Source: Ascaphus truei (lineage: Eukaryota; Chordata; Amphibia; Anura; Ascaphidae). Taken from it: a stretch of DNA of 64,000 nucleotides. The position numbers were made by a program, and so were the translations under genes. Below the pieces are notes generated by a model that was not told the DNA's origin, did not search any database, and was given only the letters and a program-made list of their open reading frames with translations. Location of the stretch: assembly GCA_036426205.1 (NCBI GenBank), contig CM071569.1, positions 7,356,908 through 7,420,907 on the forward strand, in the 5' to 3' direction. The first letter of the stretch is position 1, and every line of letters starts with the position of its first letter. Shown in pieces: positions 54,993-64,000 of this stretch.

Positions 54993-55379
54993 TAAACTAC
55001 AACTCTGCGACTTTCAAAAAAGATATACAGTATTTGCTAATTAGGGCAAATAATGTGACGTTACCTAGACCAGTAACAAATGTTATTTTCCCTGAGTTTA
55101 AACGCATATCTACAACGGTAATTATATGCAAAAACAAGTCAGTTGTTGTTCTCACTAGCACAGGCTTAACATTAGGTTCATTTAGCAAAACATTGGCGGT
55201 AAGTATATCTTACTTAAAGGTGGGGAGAAGGGAGAGGGCAATATTTCAGGGTCTCGATGGGAGGAACCACCGCTAGATAAAACCTAAATAGCATAATGTT
55301 AATTCGCTGTTTTAATCTTAACAGGCTTTAATGAACATGCAATGTTAGGGACGGCACTTCTTGCATAGCATTATAACTA
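54993..55379. other. unassigned non-coding stretch
   Basis: No recognised feature. Confidence 0.4.
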
Positions 55380-56600
55380 AAAAACAAAAGACACCCTGTG
55401 GGCAGCACTCGTTGTATGCAGGGATGAAATGGTGATAAACTTAAAATTCAAATACTTTAATTATGTTTTGTTAAAATAAGTGTCAAAATCGTTGAAATAA
55501 ATGGACAACTGACTGTGGTAACACAACACAAAAAACAGACAAAAATATACAATACTACAACTGAGATCCAGGGGGGGAAGGTGGAATTCCCACCTAACTG
55601 CTAATTAGCAGAGATGAACAATCAAAGACGAAATAGTCAACCCCCTAGTTCAGCAATGACAAGGTTAAAAATCCTGTAAAATAGATACAGGTGACGGTGG
55701 ACTAACCATGCAAAAGTATATGCCAATATGCTATACAAAATGTGTAACAATAAAGTGAAAACTCACTAATAGTAGTTTAATAGCCTACAGTGTTGAGAAG
55801 ACTCTGATTGTGAGGGGTCCCTAAATAAAGGGTTGCAGCAAGCCTAAATATAGATAGATATAGTTGATAGTCAATGTGTTCATAAATAGTGTGCACAAGA
55901 GCTCACAAAGTGTGGTACTTAGCTCTGGGGCACGGATCTAGTCCGTATCCAGTTATAGCCCCCTAATTCAAATGTGCCACTATAACACGCTTGGTGATAC
56001 CTCACAATATACAGTAATCAGTCACTAACTGTCATTAGCTAGGTGCACAAGAGCTCATAAAATGTAATATTCAGCTCTGGGGCACGGATCTAGTCCGTAT
56101 CAAGTTATGGCCCCCTAGTTCAAATGTGCCACTGTAGCAGATTGAATAACAGACAGTAAGAACATAGTGAGCAAACACATAAAAATGAGCCGAGGGGAGA
56201 AGGGATACATGCAATGCAACAATTATCAACAGCAATTACACTTGCGTGCTCAGGGTAAGGTAAGGTAATTGAATATATACCGCACCTCTATCAGGTTAAC
56301 TGAGCCCTCGTCAGGGCTAACGCAGCAGAGTAACGCTGACAAATGTTGGTTACTTGCTCAAAATACTGCAGCCAAAGGTACCATATCACGTACCAAGTGT
56401 CTATTGTATATAGACATTGTTTCCCTTTGCGCGCATACCGGCACTTAGCAGTGCCTCTCACCCTCTGCCCGGCATGGGAACGTCAGCACGTGATGACGTC
56501 AGTCCTGTAGCCGCCTCCCACCTGACGCACGTTTCGCTGAGGCGCTTCATCAAAGCATAGCATTAGCACTAACGTCTGTAAAATGTAACTGGGCTATTTA
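55380..56600 (-). mobile_element. possible Penelope-type terminal-repeat relic
   Basis: AT-rich sequence with an internal 152-bp direct duplication (55891-55990 and 56043-56142, sharing GCTCTGGGGCACGGATCTAG and TCCGTATC) and a hammerhead-like motif at its end (56522-56555, minus). The layout resembles a retroelement terminal region, but no reverse transcriptase sequence is attached. Assignment is inference. Confidence 0.35.
56522..56555 (-). ncRNA. hammerhead-like motif (weak helix I)
   Basis: On the minus strand: TTGATGA (56547-56553), AGCGCCTCAGC, GAAA (56532-56535), then CGTGCGTC. Helix III can form ACG/CGU with a UG loop, followed by C as the cleavage-type residue. Positions 3 and 8 are U and G. 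Helix I is only about two pairs. Confidence 0.4.
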
Positions 56601-57639
56601 AATAAGTAACACGGGGTTTACGTGATTTTTTTTCTCTTTAATGAATAAGTTACATTGTTATATAGTTACATAGTAGATGAGGTTGAAATATGATATACGG
56701 CCATTAAGTTCAACCTATGATAAATTTAGATAGTTACATAGTTACATAGTAGATGAGGTTGAAAAAAGACGCATGTCCATCATGTTCAACCTATGCTAAA
56801 TTTAGACAACAGATACTTTATCCTATATCTATACTTACTTATTGATCCAGAGGAAGGCAAACAAAAAACCCCATTAAGGGGAAAAATAAATTCCTTCCTG
56901 ACTCCAAGAATTGGCAATCAGATTTCTCCCTGGATAAACATCCTTCCCATGTTTACTTATTTGATATATCCCTGTATATATATACTTTCTAAAAATGTCT
57001 TTTTTTTAAAACAAATCTATTGTATCTGCTGCCATCACAGTCTCCATGGGTATTGATTTCAACATTTTAACTGCCCTTACTGTAAAGAACCCTTCCTTTG
57101 TTGCTGGTGAAATCTCCTTTCCTCCAACCTTAAGGTACGACCCAGTGTCGTTTGTACTGCCCTTGGGAAAAATAGTTATTTTGTTATTTTGAAAGCTCCT
57201 TCTACTGTCCCCGAATATATTTATATATATTTATCATATCCACTCTTAGACGCCTCTTTTCTAATGTAAACAAATCTAATTTAGCAACCCTCTCCTCATA
57301 AATCAGATTATCCATCTCTCTTCACTTTTTGTAGTTCTATAATGTCTTTTTTTTTTTTTGGAAGTGGTGCCCAAAACTGTACTTTCTATTCAGGGTGTGG
57401 TGTAACTAATGCATTATAGAGGGGCATAATTATGTTTATTCCCTTCCATTAATTCCCTGTTTAATACAAGATAAGATCTTATTTGCTTTAGCAGCTACTG
57501 CATGACATTGGGCACTATTGCTAAGCCTGCTGTCTATAAGCACTCCTAAATCCTTCTCCATCAAGTATTCCCCTAATTTATCACACATTTAATTTGTAAG
57601 TCGCCTGTTTATTCTTGCATCCCAAATGCATAACCTTAC

Positions 57640-58553
57640 ATTTATCTATATTAAACCTCATCTGCCATTTACCTGCCCAAGTTTCCAGTCTCTATCCAGC
57701 CTTCTGGATAGAAATTACATCCTGCTCTGATTCTACTACCTTACACAATTTAGTGTCATTAGCAAAGATGGGGACTTTGATCTCTATGCCAACTTCAAGG
57801 TTATTAATAAATTAATTAAAAAGCAGGGGTCCCATTACCGAACCTTGAGGTACTCCACTCACAACTTTAGCCCAACCTGAAAAAGTTTCATTTACAAAAA
57901 CTCTCTCTTGTCTATCCTTCAACCAGTGTTTAATCCAGGTGCAAATATTTCACAGAGTCCAATTTGCTTTACATTGTACATTAAACTTGCGTGGAACCGT
58001 ATCAAAAGACTTTGCAAAATCTAAGTAGAAAACATCAACTGCATTCACCTGGTCTAAATTCCTACTGACCTCCTCAAAGACACAAATAAGGTTAGTTTGT
58101 CACGACGTATCCTTCATAAATCCATGTTGACTATTACTAATAATTTTGTATTCCTGAATATTATCCCATATTAAACCTTCAAGTAGCTTTCCCACTATTG
58201 CTGTTAGGCTTACAGGTCTGTAATTCCCCGGTTGTGATCTATCTCCCTTTTTAAATATAGGCACCATGTCTGCTTTACGCCAATCTTGTGGCATTGGGAC
58301 TGTGGAAATGGAGTCCTTGAATATTAAATATAATGATTTGGTTTTTACTAAAATGAACTCCTTGAGAACTCTTGGATGTATGCCATCGGGCCAGTTGCCT
58401 TATTTACTTTAGATTTATCAAGCTGCCTACGAACTTCTTCCTCAGTTAACCAATTGTTCGTTAATATGGAGGTTGTGGCTTCCTCCTGTGGAATTATTTT
58501 TGCAACAGATTCTTCCCTGGCAAATACAAAGAATGTGTTTAATACCTCTACAA
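57640..58553 (-). pseudogene. CR1 reverse transcriptase relic
   Basis: In minus-strand order: LTEEEVRRQLDKSKVNKATG (58380-58450); WRKADMVPIFKKGDRSQPGN and YRPVSLTAIVGKLLE (58190-58290); HGFMKDTS; motif A FYLDFAKSFDTVPR near 57990-58032; motif B SGVPQGSVMGPLLF near 57820-57860; motif C FAND at 57755-57766, where FADD is expected. The second catalytic position is Asn, not Asp, and frames shift, so it is dead. The upstream end is cut by the hAT-like MITE. Confidence 0.85.
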
Positions 58554-58824
58554 CAGGGGAGCGCAATCTTTTTCCCCTGCGCCCCATCTGCCGGCTGTCT
58601 TCCTCTCCACATGCCCTCCTCGATTCCTCCTCCTTACCTTGGCTCCAGGCGTCTGGGCATCATGAGGTTTAAGGTAAAGTTAAGGAGGGTAAGGTTTAAA
58701 GAAGTCTTCGCCGCTTCCCCGGCACTTAATTTAAGTGCCTTCGGGAAGCGCGCGCAGCCTCTGTAAACCCCGCGACCCCCGCAGTTAATCTCAGGGGGCG
58801 CGCTCCCCAGTTTGCGCACCGCTG
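58554..58824. mobile_element. hAT-like MITE inside CR1
   Basis: The left end CAGGGGAGCGCAATCT mirrors the right end AGTTTGCGCACCGCTG. Flanking 8-mers are CTCTACAA (58546-58553) and CTCTTCGG (58825-58832), five of eight matching. GC-rich, with an internal GGTTTAAGGTAAAG / GGTAAGGTTTAAAG repeat. It splits the CR1 RT from the linker region. Confidence 0.65.
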
Positions 58825-58957
58825 CTCTTCGGTACTATTTACTTATCTCCAATAATTTGCCTGCTAATCTCACACGGAAAGAGTCCGACATTTTATTTTC
58901 TATTTTTGTTGTTGTTGGTAAGGTACTTTAAAAACTTTTTAGGGTTGACCTTACTTT

Positions 58958-59583
58958 CTATTGCAATCCTTTTTCATCTTCAAGTTTTGCTAATTTGATT
59001 GCCCCTTTGCAATTTTTGTTACATTCCTTATAATTCTGATATGATGTCTCCGTCCCTTCTGACTTTAAGAATCGAAATGCCTGCCTCTTCCTTTCCATTT
59101 CATTCCCCACCTGTTTATTTAGCCACATTGGTTTAGACTTGTTTCTTTTATATTTATTACCCAAGGATATACACTGATAAGTGTATTTATCTAACAATGT
59201 TTTAAAGACTGCCCATTTATTTTCCATATCCAATTTATTCCTTGCAGATTATTCCTCAATTTATTAAAATCTGCCTTTCTAAAATGTTAAATTCTTTTTG
59301 AACCCATGTAATATGGTGCTATTTTAAATGAGACCATGTTATGATTACAGTTTTCCAAGTGTCTCTGGACTTGAATATTTGTTATTACTTCTACATTGTT
59401 TGATATGACCAAATCCAGAATTGCCCCTCTCCAGGTTGGTTCCTCAATAATTTGGGTCTTTAAGCACCCCCAAAAACTTTTTTTTGTTGTAATGCAAATC
59501 TCATTGCCCCTGTCTATGTCTGGATAATTAAAATTACCCATAATACAAACATGACCCAGTTTTGATGCCTTCTCCATTTGCAA
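58958..59583 (-). pseudogene. CR1 linker and endonuclease relic
   Basis: 59287-59583 on the minus strand reads VCIMGNFNYPDIDR, EEPTWRGAILDLVISN and NCNHNMVSFKI, the CR1 apurinic-type endonuclease C-terminal half (consensus MGDFN.PDI.W, LDLV.TN, CSDHEMV.F). Asp in GDFN is Asn here and SDH is NHN, so catalysis is lost. 58958-59233 is the linker (NKSKPMWLNKQVGNEMERKR, QNYKECNKNCKGAIKLAK). Confidence 0.85.
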
Positions 59584-59625
59584 AAGTATTTTGCTTCCTC
59601 AATCTCACAGATAATTGGGGTTTTA

Positions 59626-61206
59626 TCTATATATATATAATTCTGAAAATCTTGTTTGTGAGTCTCTGTAGACCATTTGATAGGTCCGTCAGTCCATCTG
59701 TCGGCCCGCCCTCCCATGGGTCTCATTGGCCGGGGTGTCTCGCCCCCCCCCAATGTGTCCTGCCCCCCCACGGCTCTCATTGGCCGGTGCGCTCTAACCC
59801 AGGGCTCCCCAACCCCCAGGCACACTGCTGCTACTGCCTGAGGTGAGGAAATGCTCACTGATGGTGGTGGTGTCGGCTGTTGCTGCTGGGGGGGAGGCTT
59901 AACTGAGACTGTGAGTTTTTGCCCCCCCCAGCTCTGTTTCCCCCCCCCAGCTCCGTTTTTGCCTCCCCCAGCTCTGTTTTTGACCCCCCGCTCCGTTTGT
60001 GACTCCCCCAGTTCCGTTTTTGAACCCCCACGCTCCGTTTTGACCCCCCAGCTCCGTTTTTTGACCCCCCCAGCCTCCGTTTTTGATCCCCCCAGCTCCG
60101 TTTTTGACCCCCCCTTTTTCGTTTTTGACCCCCCCCCCAGTTCCGTTTTTGACCCCCCCAGCTCCGTTTTTGACCCCCCAACACACATAGTGACAAACAC
60201 ACACAGTGACAGACACACACACACTGACATACACAGTGACACCCCCCTTCCCCCCCCAGCTCCGTTTTTCACCCCCAACACACACAGTGACAGACACACA
60301 CAGTGACACCCCCCTTCCCCCCTGCCTGCCTTCCCCGCCTTCCCCCCTGCCTTCCCTTCACCCCCCGCCCCTGCCTTCCCCTCATGCCACCTCCTCTCCC
60401 GTCTCTGCCTTTCACCCACCCCGCCCTCAACCCCTGCGCCCCACAGCCGCCACCCCACTCAAAACAGACACCTGCCACCTCTCACCCACTTGACACACAC
60501 CCACCGCCTCTCACCCACCCGACACACGGCTGCAGCCTCCCACCCCTACGCACCACCGACATCACTGACCAGCCGTCGCACCCACTCACCACCCACCGCC
60601 GCCTCCGCCTCACACCACACCCCCACCCACACACACCCCTACGCACCGACATCACTGACCACCCCGCCGGTCACTCACCAGACACCCGCCGCCTCACACC
60701 CTAGCGGTACCCCCCTCCACAGCCACACGCACTACCCACCCGCCACCCTTAATGAACACCCACCCGCCCGCCTCCACACCGCTCACACAAGCGGGACACC
60801 ACCCACAGCCAGCACTCACTACCCACTCGCCCACCCGTACTGAACACCCACCTGCACGCCTCACACCCGCTCTAACCGATAGCGGACACCCACCCACAAG
60901 CCAGCACTCACTACCCACTCGCCACCCGTACTGAACACCCACCCACCGCCTCACACCCACTCACACCCTAGCGGGACACACCTCACATTTTACATCATTT
61001 ATGTCACCAAAATATACATTGTACTGTGGTGTCTTTACAATAAACCATTTTTAAACAACAACATCGTATTACATTTTCTTCCATGTTTCTTTTCAACATT
61101 ACTATACAACCTTTCCACCAAATAGTCATCCTATTGTTCCCCTATTTATACATAATACTACCTATTACGGATTTACATCCTGGGCACCGCCGGGTATATC
61201 AGCTAG
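59626..61206 (+). mobile_element. non-autonomous Helitron, complete
   Basis: It starts TCTATATATATATAATTCTG after an A (59625) and ends TGGGCACCGCCGGG (hairpin) - TATATCAG - CTAG (61203-61206) before a T (61207). Those are the Helitron hallmarks: 5' TC, a 3' hairpin then CTRR, and insertion between A and T without duplication. The interior holds pyrimidine-rich tandem units (CCAGCTCCGTTTTTGACCCC, about 20 bp, 59930-60180), CACACAGTGACA units and CACCC-rich degenerate repeats to 60980. No Rep/helicase. CR1 codons resume cleanly on the far side. Confidence 0.8.
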
Positions 61207-61455
61207 TAGCATATAACTACAAACATTTTATTTGTACTTTTACCTCCGCTGCTAATTTATATCCACAGGGTCTCTACATTTTCATTCCCTTCATAAACAT
61301 TTTCCCTTTTATAGGTTTTAGATCCAGTTTAGATCCGTCGTACCTAGTTTTGAGACTTGTGGTGTCAATAGGAGGAGTTGGGCTAGACGCCACATGGTGC
61401 ACATGTAATAAAACGCATCACATTCTTTCTGCATCATTCTTATTTAAATAAGTCG
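61207..61455 (-). pseudogene. CR1 endonuclease N-terminal relic beyond Helitron
   Basis: The minus strand reads NVYEGNENVETLWI.ISSGGKSTNKMFVVICY up to the Helitron edge and continues KTPIICEIEEAKYFCKW on the other side (59570-59625), which is one CR1 endonuclease block (VETLW..I......IV.VCYRPP). A stop lies between WI and ISS. The upstream edge of the CR1 is uncertain, near 61455. Confidence 0.7.
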
Positions 61456-62797
61456 GAAGTGGCATACATATAAAATTCTGCATCAGATGTATAGTAAGAA
61501 ACCGGTTTATAGGCCACAGCTCCAAAAAACGGAGCAGTGCATCCAAATAAAATTTTCTCTATGTGGATACATATACCTGGCAAGTGTAACATAGCACCGC
61601 ATTGTGTTGCAGAACAATGGAATTGATAGTAACATTACAAACAATGCAAATTGCTTGTAATTACCATGTTTCTCTCTTGTGATAGCATCCCCAGGCGTCC
61701 GTACACTAAGCGCATTCCAACATTCCAAGCCACATCAGGAAGAATGCCCTATCATGGGAGTTTGAGGAAGCTTACTTAATGTTTCCTATACTATATTTGT
61801 AAAGGAATTTGTTTTTTCATTGCCAAACTTAAATCGACCCTGATGTTCTGCACAGGCACATCCTATAGTATATGAATGCATGTTGTGTACGTAAGTAACC
61901 TAAGGAGGACTTCAAAATTGTGCATTGCGTTTCTTGCGTTTCTTCTTGGATCGCAGGGGTTATATAGGTGGCTGTTGCCGTTGTATAGATTTTTGGTTAA
62001 CAGTGGTTTCCCAAGCTATAGAATAGTCATCATATATTCAAATCCACTTTACCTGTTGAAAGCCAAGGAAAATAAAGTGTCGAGTCAGTTACAAGTAAGT
62101 ACACATGATGGACCTAAGGTAATATATACCGCACTGTAGCTTTACATTTACATTATTTTATTAATTCTTTATTAGAAGTCGTGTTTAGGAAAGTATTGAT
62201 TCCACAATATTTTAATACAGTAGTGATGTGATTGATGTGCCTATCCCACTGACTTTCTACCTAGTTTTCTGTTATAGTTACCATACGTACATTATCTGTA
62301 TAATCACTACTGATGTACTGTAGACCTTTTTATTGTTTCAGTTCAGGGGCTTTTAGGGACCATAATATATGCACATTGGGACTTCTTTGTGTGCCGTTGT
62401 GTATTTGAGGTCACTTTCCCAGTAGCACTGCAGTTGACACAATTAAATATAGAAAAATACAATAATGTGGGACTGTGGTTTGGCCTAGATTGTGTATGTC
62501 TATTTGTGAAATGTTTGGGAGGTCTGTGGTGTCTCTTCCTTAGTTTAAGTTCACCCGCCCCAAGTCTATATAATCATCAGTCCGAGTACACAGGTAATTG
62601 TAGCAGTCATTGGCAGACTTCTTCCCCTAGGAGAAAGGCGATCATACCGTTTTCTGCAGCAATAAGCTTGAGATATAGATATAGCATTTTTAAGCCAGTT
62701 TAACTGTGTTATATCTCGCACATAGCACATACTGTGTAGTGCTTTTGACTGTTAACCCCCTAGGCACCACATACATTTCACGCATCCAAGCTATTGA
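61456..62797. other. unassigned non-coding stretch
   Basis: No recognised repeat or gene. Confidence 0.45.
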
Positions 62798-62952
62798 CTA
62801 CAGTTGTAGCAAGACGTACTGTCCTCGGATTAACGCTGCGGGGGTCTCATCCGAAGCATGGACCTCCACCGCGGAAGACGCCGTCACCAGCACCAAAGAC
62901 TTTTGTTGTTCATCCACGAGGCCGAGGACAGCAAGTCTTGTACATGTGTACA
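62798..62952. mobile_element. hairpin MITE with 19-bp inverted ends
   Basis: CAAGACGTACTGTCCTCGG (62810-62828) pairs with CCGAGGACAGCAAGTCTTG (62922-62940), and the pairing extends outward through TGTA/TACA. The interior contains CATCCGAAGCATGGACCTCC, reminiscent of the GC-rich MITE at 7727. Family unknown. Confidence 0.65.
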
Positions 62953-64000
62953 GCATTGCTTTGGTTTCGCTTTTCTCAAGGTAGTGGAGGAAATACAAAG
63001 GACGCCACGTATATATAATTGGTAGGACCTGCTGTAAGAGTCTACCTGGATGTGGCTGCAGTATTCACATGTTTTTCCCCAAAAGATTGAACGAAATGGC
63101 CTGTACTCATGAGCAGAAAAAACATATAGCAATGAATCAAATAATGTGTCATATTGTTGTATATTTGAGGTTACAATTAATTATACTCACAACTTCAAAA
63201 TGACACTCAATGTTTCGATTATTTATTGGGAGGAGATGCAGAGTGTAGGACAAACAAGAAGTAAGATATACAAAAAAGGCTAAAGGGTGCAGGTCGGTAT
63301 GAAGGTGCCTTCAGCAGGGGGACCACATGGCAAAATACAGTGGAAATAAAAAAAAAATTAAAATTGAAAGCAGCATTCTTAAAGAGGAGTCCATGTTCTG
63401 GAGTTTTCCGTGCAAGGAGTAGATGAAGTTTTCAAGTTTAATGCAAAATGTATGCCATTTATTGGTGGAGCATACCGCACTCACAAGGCCTCCATGGGCT
63501 TTCCAGCAGGTAGATGACTAATGTAGAATATTGTACAATGTTTCAGGGCCAACAACTTCATCACTCATCAGAACACAGAGATTCAACGTCAATCTGAAAT
63601 TGCACCAAGTCCCTGCACCAAAATGCGCCAATGGCAGTGATTAAAGGGATGGCGTTAGCATGAAGGAGTCCTGTTATCAGGGTTAACCAGACACCTCTCT
63701 CCTCCAACTAACAACAACAATGCACCACCAACCAAATAATTTCAGCCTGTCAATCTTTCTATATACAGTACTTATCGGGTGAAATTTCTCCATGCTAACT
63801 ACTGTATATAATTACGCAACACCCCAATGGGATGAGATGTCCCCAAAAAACTATGCAGATCCTGAAGATGATGGATATGTAAATGTTATAGTGATGGTTT
63901 TTAGGCTGATTAATTTACAGAAATGTATGAGAATAAGAATATCCGTCCCAGCATTCCCAGTCCATAACATGTTCTCAAGGTGACCACAAATGGTGTACAT
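62953..64000. other. unassigned stretch with weak hammerhead-like motif
   Basis: On the minus strand at about 63540-63572 the order CTGATGA...GATGAAG...GGCCC-T-GAAACATTG recalls the hammerhead-like set, but the stems are poor. The rest of the stretch has no recognised element or gene and runs to the window edge. Confidence 0.35.

Larger units (their letters stand above)
56660..59625 (-). mobile_element. CR1 LINE, 3' UTR through endonuclease
   Basis: A decayed minus-strand CR1. The extreme 3' end repeats ATAGTTAC/CATAGTTA units (minus strand CTATGTAA repeated), in line with the short 8-bp tandem 3' ends of CR1. Going upstream it has a 3' UTR, RT (57640-58560), a linker (58958-59233) and endonuclease (59287-59583). 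A hAT-like MITE (58554-58824) and a Helitron (59626-61206) interrupt it, and it resumes at 61207. Confidence 0.9.

Noticed and set aside
59514..60458. 314-codon minus-strand open frame rich in Gly/Lys/Thr
   Set aside because: It is the minisatellite interior of the Helitron joined to CR1 endonuclease codons, not a gene.

Overview
This window reads as repeat-dominated, non-coding chromosomal DNA from a vertebrate with a large genome, most likely an amphibian. That guess is inference. It rests on the element mix: CR1 and Rex1/L2-like LINEs, an L1 relic, a Penelope-like element, a MIR-type CORE-SINE, many hAT, Harbinger and piggyBac-like MITEs, Helitron ends, and foldback elements carrying GAAACGCG motifs. 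I found no convincing host exon, tRNA, rRNA or gene promoter. Every long open frame is a transposon relic or an artefact of tandem repeats.

Layout. 1-8.5 kb: hAT, hairpin and piggyBac-like MITEs, an L2-like LINE tail, a 27-bp minisatellite and three GC-rich Harbinger-like MITEs. 8.5-16.2 kb: nested retroelements. A CR1 LINE (8485-11825, minus) is split by a nearly intact 5'-truncated Rex1-like LINE (9124-11612). A decayed Penelope-like element (about 12545-16215, minus) is split by a second Rex1-like copy with a 7-bp target duplication. 17.3-18.0 kb: a CORE-SINE split by a hAT MITE. 19-30 kb: hAT, CR1 and L2 relics, foldback MITEs, telomere-like sequence and a 26-bp minisatellite containing an assembly gap. 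31-37.4 kb: a 0.95-kb foldback element and a hammerhead-like motif. 40-41 kb: Harbinger and piggyBac-like MITEs. 44.7-47 kb: an L1 relic, a hAT MITE with a perfect duplication, a degenerate 2A-like motif and a second foldback. 47.8-54 kb: a Helitron end with a 62-bp minisatellite, then a dense MITE cluster and a third Rex1-like copy. 55.4-61.5 kb: a second CR1 (minus), split by a hAT-like MITE and a complete non-autonomous Helitron (59626-61206). The rest is unassigned.

The most interesting signal is a set of hairpin modules with the layout helix I - YUGANRA - stem II - GAAA - short helix III - UH - helix I'. This is the layout of a type I hammerhead ribozyme. The best copies are at 37302-37355, 46734-46853 (two inverted copies) and 31669-31709. 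Helix I and helix II differ in sequence between copies but stay paired, and core positions 3 and 8 change together from C-G to U-A. Hammerheads are known in Penelope-like elements, and a Penelope-like reverse transcriptase relic lies in this window. The foldbacks may therefore be inverted pairs of Penelope-type terminal repeats. The structural match is visible in the sequence; ribozyme activity and the link to Penelope are inference.
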